Shown: positions 49,110 to 59,501, counted from the stretch's first letter. The stretch is DNA of 64,000 bases from Mesorhizobium sp. PAMC28654 (GCF_020616515.1 NZ_CP085135.1:558001-622000), one strand, 5' to 3'. Program-made: numbers and translations. Notes: generated by a model from the letters alone, not told the origin.

Positions 49110-49879
49110 CCGCCGACGGCCTTCAGGCTGCCGGCGCGCGCGGCGTATTTGTTCGCGCCACCGTCTTCGCTGTGGACATAGACGTGCAGCGTGTAGCCGA
49201 TGTGAGCGGTCATCAGCGCCTTTGCCCGCCCGACGTCACGATCGAGCGCCGCTTCCATGATTGCAGTGTGGTGTTCGATCGCAATCGCCTCACGCAGCGC
49301 GTTCATTGCCTCTTCGTAGCCATCCTTGAGGCCTGCGGCGGCCCGCAATGTTGGCGCCAGTCCAAGAAAGCGATGATGCCGGCGCAACTGATCCGAGATT
49401 GTCGAGCGGAATCGCAACAGCCAACTCGATGTTGCGGCACTCAGCAGTGCCGCGTGGAAAGCCTCATGGTTCTCGTCCCATATGTCGACGGCCGCGTCGG
49501 AAGGGTCATCGACGGCGGTCTTGCAGCGCGATAGCCGGTAGTGGGCGGTGACCACCGCATCCTCCCACTCACGACCACCTTTCTCGATCGATTCCAGGAA
49601 AAGGGGGATCTCAACAACCATTCTTGCGCGTGCCAGATCCTCGAGTTCGGCCCGCGACACGGGCGCGACGGCAAAGCCGCGGTTGCTGATGGCCGTGACC
49701 AGGCGTTCGGCTTCCAGCCGAGACAATGCTTCGCGCAGAGGCGTCCAGCCGACACCATAAATGCCGCGCAACGCACTCAGCTTGAGCGGTGCGCCCGGCA
49801 TGAGGCGCGTGGTGAGGATATCCCGCCGCAGCAGCTGATAGGCCGCCTCCGTCTTTGTGGAGTTCTTCTGGTCCTGCAT
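49106..49879 (-). CDS. GntR family regulator (FCD domain)
   Basis: 257 residues from the ATG at 49879. N-terminal winged helix: AAYQLLRRDILTTRLMPGAPLKLSAL with GVGWTPLREALSRLEAERLV. Helical FCD effector domain with metal-binding His-type residues (ENHEAFHAALLSA, HLGYTLH-like AHIGYTLHVYVHS). Reads as the regulator of the divergent ABC transporter/kynU operon. Confidence 0.93.
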   Translation of the reverse strand: MQDQKNSTKTEAAYQLLRRDILTTRLMPGAPLKLSALRGIYGVGWTPLREALSRLEAERLVTAISNRGFAVAPVSRAELEDLARARMVVEIPLFLESIEKGGREWEDAVVTAHYRLSRCKTAVDDPSDAAVDIWDENHEAFHAALLSAATSSWLLRFRSTISDQLRRHHRFLGLAPTLRAAAGLKDGYEEAMNALREAIAIEHHTAIMEAALDRDVGRAKALMTAHIGYTLHVYVHSEDGGANKYAARAGSLKAVGG

Positions 49880-49907
49880 CGCGGTCCATTCATCATCTGG
49901 TGTGGGG

Positions 49908-49958
49908 AAAATTATATATGATATGGAAGCATGGCAAGAATTATATATAATGTTTGAC
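49908..49958. promoter_or_regulatory. AT-rich repeat between GntR and ABC operon
   Basis: AATTATATATGATAT and AATTATATATAATG are near-direct repeats about 30 bases apart in an otherwise GC-rich background. They probably overlap the divergent promoters and could be GntR operators. Confidence 0.5.
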
Positions 49959-50029
49959 ATGCGCGAAGCGACTGACCATGATCGCCGCAGTAGCCGTCCT
50001 ATAGCGGCGCTAATCAAATCTGGGAGGAA

Positions 50030-51019
50030 ATGATGATGAAGTCGAAGTCCACTTGGCTGTCGGGATTGGCCCTGGCTGGCGCGCTGATGGTCAGCGCAGG
50101 GAGTGCCGCCGCCGATCAGATCCGCATCGGCATCGCCAATTTCGGCGAGCACCCGCAGTTGAACGCCGCCATCGCCGGTTTCAAGAAGGCGCTTACCGCG
50201 AACGGCTTCGTCGAGGGCAAGGATGTCGTCTACTCCGAAAGCCACACCAATTTCGATGCGTCGCTGGTTCCGCAGATGATTGCCAAGCTGCAGGCGGAGC
50301 AGCCCAAGCTGATGTACACCATCACAACGCCGGTCTCGCAGATCGCAAAGAAGGCGCTTGCCGGCTCGGGCATCCCGATCGTCTTCGCGGCCGTGACCGA
50401 TCCGGTCGCGGCCAAGCTCGTTCCGTCGTGGGACGCAGGCGACGAAGGCATGACTGGCGCGACTGATCTCCAGGATGTCGCGGCGGTGATGGCTTTCACC
50501 AAGAAGCTGCTGCCGAACGCCAAGCGCTTCGGCGTGCCTTACAATCCGGGCGAGGCGAACGACGTCGCGCTGCTTGAAAAGATCAAGGAAGCAGCGCCCG
50601 CGGCAGGGTTCGAAGTCGTCGAGGTCGGCATCGACAACGTCAACGACATCCAGCAGCGCATCGCTTCGCTCGCCGGCAAGGCCGACGTGATCTATGGGCC
50701 GACCTCGAACCTCATCCAGCCGGCGATCGCGGCTGTCTCGGCGGCAGCGCGTCAGGCCGGCATCCCGGTGGTCAATGCGGACGACAATGCGGTACGCAGC
50801 GGTGTGGTGCCGGCAAGCTTCGCGGTCAACTACGAGCAGGTTGGCGTCAACGCGGGCAACATCGCGGCGGAAGTCCTGAAGGGCAAGGACCCGAAGACGA
50901 TCCCGCCTTCGCGCCCGGCCTACAAGGACCACGCAGCGCTGATCTCGAAGAAGGCGATGGCCGCGTTCGGCATCGAAATCCCGGCTTCGCTGGCGGATTG
51001 CGGCTGCATCGTCGACTGA
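50030..51019 (+). CDS. ABC transporter substrate-binding protein (TrpX-like)
   Basis: 329 residues, signal peptide 1 to about 28 (ending SAAA-DQI). The mature domain has RIGIANFGEHPQLNAAIAGFKKAL and PIVFAAVTDPVAAKLV, as in PF04392 (TrpX/YnjB-type). TTC-type tryptophan/tyrosine uptake systems use this class. It is followed by ATPase and permease. The ligand is inferred from the neighbouring catabolic genes: tryptophan, kynurenine or a derivative. Confidence 0.85.
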   Translation: MMMKSKSTWLSGLALAGALMVSAGSAAADQIRIGIANFGEHPQLNAAIAGFKKALTANGFVEGKDVVYSESHTNFDASLVPQMIAKLQAEQPKLMYTITTPVSQIAKKALAGSGIPIVFAAVTDPVAAKLVPSWDAGDEGMTGATDLQDVAAVMAFTKKLLPNAKRFGVPYNPGEANDVALLEKIKEAAPAAGFEVVEVGIDNVNDIQQRIASLAGKADVIYGPTSNLIQPAIAAVSAAARQAGIPVVNADDNAVRSGVVPASFAVNYEQVGVNAGNIAAEVLKGKDPKTIPPSRPAYKDHAALISKKAMAAFGIEIPASLADCGCIVD

Positions 51020-51083
51020 CATCGAGCTTCATCAAGCAGGTGGCGGCACCTTGAAGGGCCGCCACCGTTTTCGGGAGGGCCTG

Positions 51084-51863
51084 ATGCTCGAGATCCGATC
51101 CGCACGCAAGGTTTTCTACAAGGGCCAGGCCGACGAGAAGGTCGCGCTCGATGGCCTCGACCTGTCGCTCGTCACGGGCGATTTCGGTGTCGTCATCGGT
51201 TCAAACGGGGCCGGAAAGAGCAGCATGCTCAACGCCATTTCTGGTGCCCTTGTACTTGATTCCGGCAAAATCCTGATCAATGGCGCCGATGTGACCGACA
51301 TGCCGGTGCATAAGCGCGCCATGAAATTGGCGCGCGTTTTCCAGGATCCGATGCGCGGCACCGCTGCCAGCATGACCGTGGCGGAGAACATGCTGCTGGC
51401 CGATCTGCGCAGTCACAAACGCACCCTGCGGCAGGGGCTGAACGCCGCGCGGCTCGCATCCTACAAGGAGCGCCTGTCCCTATTGGGCCTTGGGCTTGAA
51501 AACCGGCTCGACACCCGCGTCGACCTGCTCTCGGGCGGACAGAGGCAGTCGCTGTCGCTGATCATGGCCGTGGGTGGCTCACCGGACCTGCTGTTGCTCG
51601 ACGAACATACGGCCGCACTCGACCCGCGCACCGCGGAGATCGTCATGCAGGCGACGGTGCGTGCCGTCAATGCGTTGAAGCTTACTACCCTGATGGTGAC
51701 CCACAACATGCAGCACGCCGTGGACTATGGCAGCCGCGTGATCATGCTCGACGCGGGCCGGGTCCGTCTGGAGGTCGCCGGTGAGGCGAAAGCTAGTGTT
51801 ACGGTCATCGACCTCATCGGCCATTTCTCCGTCAAGACCGACCGCATGTTGCTGGCGAGCTGA
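51084..51863 (+). CDS. ABC transporter ATP-binding protein
   Basis: 259 residues from the ATG at 51084. Walker A VIGSNGAGKSSMLNAI, Q-loop near FQDPMRGTAAS, signature LLSGGQRQSLSL, Walker B LLLLDEHTAALDP and the switch His in VTHNMQHAVDYG. Energises the importer. It follows the binding-protein gene by 64 bases and precedes the permease by five. Confidence 0.94.
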   Translation: MLEIRSARKVFYKGQADEKVALDGLDLSLVTGDFGVVIGSNGAGKSSMLNAISGALVLDSGKILINGADVTDMPVHKRAMKLARVFQDPMRGTAASMTVAENMLLADLRSHKRTLRQGLNAARLASYKERLSLLGLGLENRLDTRVDLLSGGQRQSLSLIMAVGGSPDLLLLDEHTAALDPRTAEIVMQATVRAVNALKLTTLMVTHNMQHAVDYGSRVIMLDAGRVRLEVAGEAKASVTVIDLIGHFSVKTDRMLLAS

Positions 51864-51868
51864 TCATC

Positions 51869-52792
51869 ATGGATTTTGTCCAGGAAATTCTGACGAGCTT
51901 CGTCTCGATCATTCCCGTCACCTTGGCGCAAAGCCTCTTGCTGGCCTTTGTCGTGCTTGGGATCATGATCCCATTTCGGATGCTGAATTTTCCTGACCTC
52001 ACCAGCGAAGGCGCGTTTCCACTGGGGGGCTGCGTCTGTGGTGTGCTTCTTGCAGCCGGCGCATCGCCGCCGATAGCCATCGCCGTCGCCCTTGCGGCGG
52101 GCTTCGTGGCGGGCTGTTGCACGGCTTTCATCCATCTGCGCTTCCGCATCCACACGCTGCTTGCGGGCATCCTGATGATGACGATGCTCTACAGCATCAA
52201 CCTGCGCATCATGGGCAAGTCCAACCTCTCTGTCTTCGGGTCACCCACCGTATTCGACTGGGTGCCGTTTGCGCGGCCTGGTTTTCCGGCCAGCAAGATC
52301 GTTGTCGCAGGCCTGATCGCGTTTGTCGTCTTCCTGCTGCTCAACATGTTCTTCAAGACCGAGAAAGGCACCGCGGTCCGCGCTGTGGGCGCCAATCCCG
52401 ACATGGCCGAAGCGCAGGGCATCAATGTCTGGGCGGCGACCATTGGCGGCGTGGGCCTGGCGAGCGCGTTCTCGGCGACCAGCGGCGCGTTGATGGTGCA
52501 GTCGCAAGGCTTTGCCGACGTCAATATGGGCCTGGGCATCCTCATCAACGGTCTTGCCGCCCTGATGATCGGCGAGGCCATTATCGGCAAGCAGACGGTG
52601 CGGCGCCAGTTGCTGGCGCCCTTTGTCGGAGCGATCGTCTACTACCAGCTGGTGTCGTTCTGCCTTGCCGCCGGAATGCCGCCACCGGATCTCAAGCTCG
52701 CCACCGGCCTGTTCGTGCTTGCCATGCTGGCACTGCCAAGCCTGAAGCGCAGCCGCGGCCCCGCGCTCGCGCGAGAAACCATTCGCGAATAA
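51869..52792 (+). CDS. ABC transporter permease
   Basis: 307 residues with about eight membrane helices. The fold is that of the branched-chain amino acid/ribose type (LILTS-like FPDLTSEGAFPLGGCVCGVLL, RAVGANPDMAEAQGINVWAATIGGVGLASAFSA). It ends with a soluble Arg-rich tail. Part of the tryptophan/kynurenine-type importer. Confidence 0.9.
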   Translation: MDFVQEILTSFVSIIPVTLAQSLLLAFVVLGIMIPFRMLNFPDLTSEGAFPLGGCVCGVLLAAGASPPIAIAVALAAGFVAGCCTAFIHLRFRIHTLLAGILMMTMLYSINLRIMGKSNLSVFGSPTVFDWVPFARPGFPASKIVVAGLIAFVVFLLLNMFFKTEKGTAVRAVGANPDMAEAQGINVWAATIGGVGLASAFSATSGALMVQSQGFADVNMGLGILINGLAALMIGEAIIGKQTVRRQLLAPFVGAIVYYQLVSFCLAAGMPPPDLKLATGLFVLAMLALPSLKRSRGPALARETIRE

Positions 52793-52806
52793 CCAAGGAC
52801 TGACTG

Positions 52807-54057
52807 ATGACGAGTGCAATTCCCGATCTCGCTGCAATCGAGGCGATGGATGCGGCCGATCCCCTGCGTTCGATGCGCGACCGCTTCGTCTTGCCGAAGG
52901 GGGTGATCTATCTTGACGGCAACTCACTGGGGGCGGCGTCACACGCCGTTTTCGATGAGCTTCAGAAGGCTTCCACCCAGGAATGGGCTCAAGACCTCAT
53001 CCGTGCGTGGAACACGGCCGGCTGGTTCGACATGCCGACCACGCTTGGCGACCAGCTCGGCCGCCTGATCGGCGCCGGGGCCGGCCAGACTGTGGTCTGC
53101 GACACGACATCGATCAACATCTACAAAGTGCTGCATGCCGCGTTGGAGATGCGGCCGGACCGCTCGGTCATCATCGCCGAGGGCGACAGTTTTCCAACCG
53201 ATCTCTACATGGCCGAAGGCGTTGCCTCTACCCGGCCAGGCGCGGTGCTGCGCCTCGAGGGCGTCGACGCACCAAGCATTGAAGAGCTGATCGACGAGCG
53301 CGTCGCGGTCATCCTGGTCAACCACGTCAACTACAAGTCGGGCGAATTGCGCGACATGGTGGCGCTGACGCGCCGGGCGCATGAAGCCGGGGCGCTGATC
53401 GTCTGGGACCTGTGCCACACCGCCGGTGCGCTGCCGGTCGAACTTGACCAGGCCAATGCCGATTTCGCCGTCGGTTGCACCTATAAATACCTGAATGGTG
53501 GTCCCGGCGCTCCGGCCTTCATCTATGCGGCCAAGCGGCACCTTGCCGATATCAGCCAGCCGCTCAGCGGCTGGTGGGGGCATGCACGACCTTTTGCCTT
53601 CGAGCGAGGGTATGTCGCCGGCACTGGCATCCGCCGGTTCCTGTGCGGCACGCAGCCCATCCTGTCGATGCGGGCACTGAAAGGCGCGCTCGACATCTGG
53701 GACGATGTCGACATGGCGGTCTTGCGCAAGAAGAGTATCGCGCTGACCGACCTGTTCATCCAGCTCGTCGAGACGAAATGCGGCGCTTTCGGCCTCACGC
53801 TGGAGAGCACCCGCGATGGAAGCCGGCGCGGCAGCCAGGTGTCGTTCCTTCATGACCATGGCTATCAGGTCATGCGGGCGCTGATCGACCACGGCGTGAT
53901 CGGCGATTTCCGTGCGCCTTCAACCATCCGCTTCGGCTTCACGCCGCTCTATGTCAGCTACAAGGATGTGTGGCAGGCGGTCGAAGTGCTGGAAGACATC
54001 TTGCGTACCGGCGCTTGGAAGGACCCACGTTTCGCCACCAAGGAAGCCGTGACCTAA
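52807..54057 (+). CDS. kynU: Kynureninase
   Basis: 416 residues. IYLDGNSLGAA near residue 38, SVIIAEGDSFPTDLYM, WDLCHTAGALPVELDQANADFAVGCTYKYLNGGPGAPAF with the PLP Lys (TYKYLNGG) and GWWGHARPF are signature blocks. It splits L-kynurenine to anthranilate and L-alanine. It is co-directional with the ABC genes (about 14-base gap). Confidence 0.96.
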   Translation: MTSAIPDLAAIEAMDAADPLRSMRDRFVLPKGVIYLDGNSLGAASHAVFDELQKASTQEWAQDLIRAWNTAGWFDMPTTLGDQLGRLIGAGAGQTVVCDTTSINIYKVLHAALEMRPDRSVIIAEGDSFPTDLYMAEGVASTRPGAVLRLEGVDAPSIEELIDERVAVILVNHVNYKSGELRDMVALTRRAHEAGALIVWDLCHTAGALPVELDQANADFAVGCTYKYLNGGPGAPAFIYAAKRHLADISQPLSGWWGHARPFAFERGYVAGTGIRRFLCGTQPILSMRALKGALDIWDDVDMAVLRKKSIALTDLFIQLVETKCGAFGLTLESTRDGSRRGSQVSFLHDHGYQVMRALIDHGVIGDFRAPSTIRFGFTPLYVSYKDVWQAVEVLEDILRTGAWKDPRFATKEAVT

Positions 54058-54075
54058 GCGAGGAGAGGTCGTTTC

Positions 54076-54133
54076 AGCCTCGCTCGAGACGGCGAGGCTG
54101 TTCACCGGTTGGGCCCATTGCTTCGAATGGGCC
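54076..54133. terminator. Two hairpins between convergent kynU and kynA
   Basis: AGCCTCGC/GCGAGGCT (54076-54099) and GGCCCATT/AATGGGCC around GCTTCG (54112-54133) are both perfect 8-bp stems, though without strong T-runs. They sit between the convergent stops and should end both transcripts. Confidence 0.65.
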
Positions 54134-54140
54134 TTGGACC

Positions 54141-54977
54141 TCATAGCCTTGTGCGAACCTTCCAGAGTTCGGGAAACAATTCGATCTCAAGCATCTTCTT
54201 GAGGTAGGAGGCGCCGGACGTACCGCCGGTGCCGCGTTTCATGCCGATGATGCGCTCGACCGTCGTGACATGGTTGAAGCGCCAACGCCGGAAATAGTCT
54301 TCGAAATCGACGAGCTTCTCGGCCAGTTCGTAGAACATCCAGTAGCGCTGCGGATCGCGATAGACGCTCTGCCAGGCAACCAGGACCTCTTCGTTTTCGG
54401 CGCGGGTCTCACGCCAGTCGGTGCGTCTGGCGTCGGCGCCGATGTCGAATCCGTTACGGGCCAACAGCAGCAACGCTTCATCGTAGAGCGAAGGCGCGGC
54501 GAGGATCGCTTCCAGCTTTTCAGTGAGGTCCGGCCGATGCTTGTGGGGGCCAAGCATGGCGAGGTTGCGGTTACCGGCCATGAACTCGATGGCGCGGTAC
54601 TGCCAGGACTGGAAGCCCGAGGACTGGCCGAGCGAATCGCGGAACTCGGTGTATTCGCTGGGCGTCATCGTCCTCAGCACATCCCAGGCATTGTTCAACT
54701 GCTCGAAGATGCGCGCGACGCGCGACAGCATCTTGAAGCTCGGCTCAAGGCGGTCAGCGCGGATGGCGCGGATCGCGGCACCGATCTCGTGCAAAGCGAG
54801 CTTCATCCACAATTCAGACGTCTGATGCTGGATGATGAACAACATCTCGTCATGCGCTGACGACAGCGGTGCCTGCGCGTCGAGGATCTTCTCCAGGTGC
54901 AGATAGTCGCTGTAGGACATGCGCTCCTTGAACGACATCTGTGCGCCTTCGGACGAAGGATCGTATGGCTCGCTCAA
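54141..54977 (-). CDS. kynA: Tryptophan 2,3-dioxygenase
   Basis: 278 residues from the TTG at 54977, which gives the conserved N-terminus [25 protein letters not shown]; the TTG overlaps the ligase TGA as TTGA. Haem/substrate residues are in [16 protein letters not shown] and [30 protein letters not shown] and [15 protein letters not shown] are C-terminal landmarks. It opens the indole ring of L-tryptophan to N-formylkynurenine. Confidence 0.96.
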   Translation of the reverse strand: MSEPYDPSSEGAQMSFKERMSYSDYLHLEKILDAQAPLSSAHDEMLFIIQHQTSELWMKLALHEIGAAIRAIRADRLEPSFKMLSRVARIFEQLNNAWDVLRTMTPSEYTEFRDSLGQSSGFQSWQYRAIEFMAGNRNLAMLGPHKHRPDLTEKLEAILAAPSLYDEALLLLARNGFDIGADARRTDWRETRAENEEVLVAWQSVYRDPQRYWMFYELAEKLVDFEDYFRRWRFNHVTTVERIIGMKRGTGGTSGASYLKKMLEIELFPELWKVRTRL

Positions 54978-56599
54978 TTGGTCTTCTCCGTGCGTAACCG
55001 GAAGCGCTGTATCTTGCCGGTCTGGGTCTTGGGCAGGGCGGCGATGAATTTCACCGATCGCGGATATTTGTAAGGGGCGATCGTCGCCTTGACGTGGTCC
55101 TGCAGGCGCTTGATGGCCAACGCGTCCGGCGCCACGCCCTGCACGAGCACGACATACGCCTCGACGATCTGACCGCGTTCGACATCGTCCGTGCCGATCA
55201 CCGCGCATTCAGCGACATCCACGTGTGACAGCAGCGCCGCCTCGACCTCGGGTCCGGCGATGTTATAGCCGGCGCTGACGATCATGTCGTCGGAGCGCGC
55301 GGCGAAGTGGAAGAAACCGTCGTCATCCTGGGTGAAGGTATCGCCGGTGAGATTCCAGCCGTCGCGGACATATTCCTTCTGTCTGGTGTCAGCCATGTAG
55401 CGGCAGCCGGTCGGCCCGCGCACCGCCAGCCTGCCTGTCATGCCGCGCGGCAGTTCGTTCATCTCATCGTCGACGATACGCGCCTCGTAGCCGCTCACCG
55501 GCTTGCCGGTCGACGCGGGTTTCATGTCGTCGAAGCGGTTGGAGATGAAGATGTGCAGCATCTCAGTGGCGCCGATGCCGTCAAGGATCGGCTTGCCAGT
55601 CTTTTGCGTCCATTCTTCGAAGACCGGGGCAGGCAAGGTCTCGCCGGCCGAAACGGCGACGCGCAGCGACGACAGGTCAGCGCCCTCATCCATGGCCTTC
55701 AGCATCGCGCGGTAAGCGGTCGGCGCGGTGAAGGAAATGGTGGCTTTGTAAGTCTCGATGATGTGGATCATGTTGGGCGGCGTCGCCTGTTCCAGCAACG
55801 TCGCCGCCGCACCGAAGCGCAGCGGGAAGATTGCGAGGCCGCCGAGGCCGAAGGTGAAAGCGAGCGGCGGCGACCCGACAAAGATGTCGTCTGGCGTCAC
55901 CTGGAGAATTTCCCGTGCATAGGCGTCGGCGATGATCAGCAGGTCACGGTGGAAATGCATCGTCGCCTTCGGCACGCCTGTGGTGCCCGACGTGAAGCCG
56001 AGCAGCGCAACGTCGTCGCGACCCGTGTTGACGGCGGTGAACGTCACCGGCTTGTCGAGGGCGGCGCGATCGAGTTCGGCATCGTGGTTGGCGGTGCCGT
56101 CGAAGCCGATGACCTGCTTGAGGAACACGCTGTCCTTCGCGCAGGCCGTCATCTCATCCATCAGCCTGGTGTCGCAAAGCGCGACCGTGATTTCAGCCTT
56201 GTCGACGATCTTGGCAAGCTCGCCGGCGCGCAGCATCGGCATGGTGTTGACGACCACGGCGCCGACCTTTGTGGCGGCCAGCCAGCAGGCGACCATGGCA
56301 GGATTGTTTGCCGAACGGATCAGCACCCGGTTGCCGGGCTTGACGCCATAATTCTCGACCAGCGCGTGGGCCAGCCGGTTCGTCCAGTCGGACAGTTCCT
56401 TGTAGGTGCGGCGACGTCCGTTGCCGATCAGCGCGGTATGGTCGCCAAGGCCTTTCTCAACCAACCTGTCCGTCAACTCGACGCCGGCGTTGAGGTGCTC
56501 GGGATAGTCGAAGCCGTCAAGCAGGAACTCCGGCCACTGCTCCGGCGGCGGAAGGTTGTCACGCGTAAAGGTGTCCACATGCGCTGATGGCCCGAGCAT
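54974..56599 (-). CDS. 2-aminobenzoate (anthranilate)-CoA ligase-like enzyme
   Basis: 541 residues of the ANL superfamily (benzoate-CoA ligase group). [20 protein letters not shown] is the phosphate-binding loop, [14 protein letters not shown] the A5 motif, and the terminal Lys is in [15 protein letters not shown]. With kynA, kynU and the formamidase next to it, the best substrate guess is anthranilate, giving anthraniloyl-CoA; related benzoates are possible. It comes just upstream of kynA in the same direction. Confidence 0.85.
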   Translation of the reverse strand: MLGPSAHVDTFTRDNLPPPEQWPEFLLDGFDYPEHLNAGVELTDRLVEKGLGDHTALIGNGRRRTYKELSDWTNRLAHALVENYGVKPGNRVLIRSANNPAMVACWLAATKVGAVVVNTMPMLRAGELAKIVDKAEITVALCDTRLMDEMTACAKDSVFLKQVIGFDGTANHDAELDRAALDKPVTFTAVNTGRDDVALLGFTSGTTGVPKATMHFHRDLLIIADAYAREILQVTPDDIFVGSPPLAFTFGLGGLAIFPLRFGAAATLLEQATPPNMIHIIETYKATISFTAPTAYRAMLKAMDEGADLSSLRVAVSAGETLPAPVFEEWTQKTGKPILDGIGATEMLHIFISNRFDDMKPASTGKPVSGYEARIVDDEMNELPRGMTGRLAVRGPTGCRYMADTRQKEYVRDGWNLTGDTFTQDDDGFFHFAARSDDMIVSAGYNIAGPEVEAALLSHVDVAECAVIGTDDVERGQIVEAYVVLVQGVAPDALAIKRLQDHVKATIAPYKYPRSVKFIAALPKTQTGKIQRFRLRTEKTN

Positions 56600-56913
56600 T
56601 TTCGCGACTTTCCCCTGTCGTTATGGCCGCGGCACGAAATTGCCCGGCTCGATTCTGCGTTTACTGCTTTAGGTGGAAGGTCGGTCCTGCCGGCCCTGGA
56701 TCAGAGCGCGGCGCCATTGGCACAGCCGTTGTTGAATGACGGTATGTGGGTCTTTCGGACGGCACAGTGAGATCTCCCATTCTCGACTGAACATGGGGCA
56801 GCATCGCACTTGCCGAAATTTGTTTCAAGCCTAAAGGTTTTTGTTTCCGGCGCATTGACGCCGCCTCGTTCGATGCTCATTGCTACGCGACTGACGATAC
56901 ACCTTGGGGGAGA
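56600..56913. promoter_or_regulatory. Divergent promoter region between ligase and formamidase genes
   Basis: About 314 bases with no gene. A short AT-rich stretch (about 56815-56850) ahead of the formamidase gene may hold its promoter. Nothing else is recognised. Confidence 0.4.
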
Positions 56914-56919
56914 GTGCCG

Positions 56920-57750
56920 GTGCTCGAACATCGAATCACCGATTGGGACAATGCCTATGCCAATGGCGCGAACATCGCCGCAAGCGACTGCTGGCCGGCT
57001 GCGTGGGTGGAACCAGCGCAAGCGTTTCGGGATGCGCTTTCAGCGGAGGGCAGGGCGCGGCTCGACGTCGCCTATGGGGACAGGACGCGTAACCGGCTCG
57101 ACCTTTTCCTTCCGGCAGCCGAACCCAAAGGGCTCGTGGTGTTCGTGCATGGCGGCTACTGGAAAGCCTTCGACAAGAGTTTCTGGTCACATCTTGCTAC
57201 CGGCGCGATCGGTCACGGTTACGCCGTGGCTATGCCTTCCTACACACTCTGCCCGGAGACAAGCATCGCCGGTATCGTCCGGGAAATCGGCGCGGCCATC
57301 GACAAGGCGGCGGAGCTCGTCGAAGGACCGATAATGCTGACCGGACATTCGGCCGGCGGCCATCTCGTCAGCCGGATGGTGACGGCAACGACACCGCTGG
57401 CGCCGGCCGTGGCCAAGCGCATACGCCATGTGGTGTCGATCTCAGGCGTACACGATTTGCGCCCGATGATGCGAACAGACATGAACACCACATTGAAGCT
57501 CGACGAGGCCGACGCACTGGCTGAAAGCCCGGCGCTGCTGCGTCCCATGGACAATGCGCGCATCACCTGCTGGGTCGGCGGCGGCGAGCGCGCCGAATTC
57601 CTGCGGCAGAGCGCGTTGCTTGCCAATATCTGGACAGGCCTTGGCGCCACGACAGCCACTGTGGTCGAGCCGGATCGTCATCATTTCAGCATTATCGACG
57701 GCCTTGCCGATCCGGGCCATGCGCTCACTCGAACCCTGGTCGCTGAGTAG
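56920..57750 (+). CDS. Alpha/beta hydrolase, kynurenine formamidase type
   Basis: 276 residues from the GTG at 56920 (GGGGGAG upstream at proper spacing; a GTG at 56914 is too close to it). FVHGGYWKAFDKS carries the HGGYW oxyanion-hole motif and LTGHSAGGHLVSRM the nucleophile, with the active His in VEPDRHHFSIIDG. These are the marks of the arylformamidase-like alpha/beta hydrolases, which convert N-formylkynurenine to kynurenine. It completes the path between kynA and kynU. Confidence 0.85.
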   Translation: MLEHRITDWDNAYANGANIAASDCWPAAWVEPAQAFRDALSAEGRARLDVAYGDRTRNRLDLFLPAAEPKGLVVFVHGGYWKAFDKSFWSHLATGAIGHGYAVAMPSYTLCPETSIAGIVREIGAAIDKAAELVEGPIMLTGHSAGGHLVSRMVTATTPLAPAVAKRIRHVVSISGVHDLRPMMRTDMNTTLKLDEADALAESPALLRPMDNARITCWVGGGERAEFLRQSALLANIWTGLGATTATVVEPDRHHFSIIDGLADPGHALTRTLVAE

Positions 57751-57797
57751 GCGCGACATTTTTTAGGCTTGTTATCAGAGGCTTATCGTGACTTTAT

Positions 57798-59003
57798 TCA
57801 GCGCAGCATCAATACGCTGCAGGGGGCGCCCGCGGCCGCTGTGGGAGCAAACGGCGCACGAACGATCAGCCCGTTGGCGTCAGCCAGCATTCTCAGCATC
57901 GATGAATCCTGGATGCCAAAAGGCGTCGCCACCAGCCCGTCGGCATCTTCCTTGACGACAGCCCGCACATAGTCCTGCCTGAGATCGTTGGCCGACATCG
58001 CGGCGCCCAGCCGCGCTTCTCGCACATCCTGCCGATGGTCGCGGCCGCCTAGCCGCGCCAGAAGGGGTTTCAGGAACAATTGCGAGCAGACGAGGCTCGC
58101 CACCGGATTGCCGGGCAGGCCGATGCAGCGGATGTTGCCCAGCCGCCCGAACATCAAGGGCTTTCCGGGTCGCATGGCGAGCTTCCAGAAGTCGAGCGTC
58201 ATGCCTTCGCCAGTCAGCACGTCATGGATGAGGTCGTGGTCGCCGACCGAGGCGCCGCCAAGCGTGACGATGACATCCGCGCCGGCCTCTGCCGCCTGTC
58301 TCACCAAGGCGGCGATGGCCTCTTTCTTGTCAGCGGCGATGCCAAGGTCAAGCACGCGGGCACCGACCGACTGGGCGGCCGCGGCAACACCATAGGCGTT
58401 GGATGAAATGATCTGGTCGGGGCCAAGCTCGCTGCCCGGCGGCAGCAATTCGTCACCGGTGGCGATGATGGCGACAAGCGGCCGCTTGACCACGCTGACA
58501 TTGGGATGGTTGGCGGACGCCGCCAGCGACAACGCCGCCGGATCGAGCAGGCGGCCTTTTTCGAGCAGGATATCGCCCTTCGAGAAATCGAGCCCGATGC
58601 GGCGGATGTTGCGCCCCTCGGCCGTCGGTTCGGTCACTTCGATGCCGCCGCCGCCGAGATCGCGGACGTTTTCCTGGATGACGATTGTATCGGCGCCTTC
58701 GGGCAGCGGCGCTCCGGTGAAAATGCGAACGGCCTGTGCCTTGCCGACAGCACCATCAAAACCACGTCCGGCTGGTGCCGTGCCGATCACCGAAAGGCGA
58801 GCCGGCACGGATGCCACATCGGTGGCACGCGCCGCATAGCCGTCCATGGCGGAGGCATTGAACGGCGGCTGGGTGCGTAGCGCGACGACCGGTTCGGCCA
58901 GCACACGGTCGGCGGCGTCCATCAGGGCGACGGATTCACAACCCGAAGGCCCTGCGCCATCCAGCAGGCGTTCGAGCGCCTCAGTGACCGGAACGAGTGC
59001 CAT
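57798..59003 (-). CDS. moeA: Molybdopterin molybdenumtransferase
   Basis: 401 residues. FNASAMDGYA, RIFTGAPLPEGADTIV, GDELLPPGSELGPDQI and TLGGASVGDHDL are MoeA blocks; the C-terminal beta domain (domain IV) is complete. It inserts molybdate into adenylated molybdopterin. It abuts moaC. Confidence 0.97.
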   Translation of the reverse strand: MALVPVTEALERLLDGAGPSGCESVALMDAADRVLAEPVVALRTQPPFNASAMDGYAARATDVASVPARLSVIGTAPAGRGFDGAVGKAQAVRIFTGAPLPEGADTIVIQENVRDLGGGGIEVTEPTAEGRNIRRIGLDFSKGDILLEKGRLLDPAALSLAASANHPNVSVVKRPLVAIIATGDELLPPGSELGPDQIISSNAYGVAAAAQSVGARVLDLGIAADKKEAIAALVRQAAEAGADVIVTLGGASVGDHDLIHDVLTGEGMTLDFWKLAMRPGKPLMFGRLGNIRCIGLPGNPVASLVCSQLFLKPLLARLGGRDHRQDVREARLGAAMSANDLRQDYVRAVVKEDADGLVATPFGIQDSSMLRMLADANGLIVRAPFAPTAAAGAPCSVLMLR

Positions 59004-59501
59004 CTAGGCGTCAACCCCGGATTCGTTGGCCTTGTAGTCGCCGGACTTGCCGCCGGTCTTTTCGACCAGCCTTATGCCGGAGATCACCATGGCCCGGTCG
59101 ACTGCCTTGGCCATGTCATAGATGGTCAGGCATGCAACCGAGGCCGCCGTCAGCGCTTCCATCTCGACACCGGTCTTGCCGGTTACCCGCGCGAGCGCCG
59201 TGACGCGCAGTCCGGGCAACGCCGCGTCCGGCTCGATGTCGACGGATACCTTGGTCAGGAGCAGCGGATGGCAGAGGGGAATGAGCTCATGCGCCTTCTT
59301 GGCGGCCATGATGCCGGCGATGCGCGCCGTGCCCAGCACGTCACCCTTCTTGGCATTGCCCGCGAGAATCGTTTCCAGCGTTTCGGGCAGCATCGAGACA
59401 AAGCCTTCGGCGATCGCCGTGCGCGTCGTCTCGGCCTTGTCGCCGACATCGACCATGTTGGCCTCGCCCCTTGCGCCAAGGTGGGTGAGGGCGGCCTTCA
59501 T
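59004..59501 (-). CDS. moaC: Cyclic pyranopterin monophosphate synthase
   Basis: 165 residues. [34 protein letters not shown] and [22 protein letters not shown] are diagnostic. It completes the MoaA product to cPMP. Overlaps trpC by four bases. Confidence 0.97.
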   Translation of the reverse strand: MKAALTHLGARGEANMVDVGDKAETTRTAIAEGFVSMLPETLETILAGNAKKGDVLGTARIAGIMAAKKAHELIPLCHPLLLTKVSVDIEPDAALPGLRVTALARVTGKTGVEMEALTAASVACLTIYDMAKAVDRAMVISGIRLVEKTGGKSGDYKANESGVDA

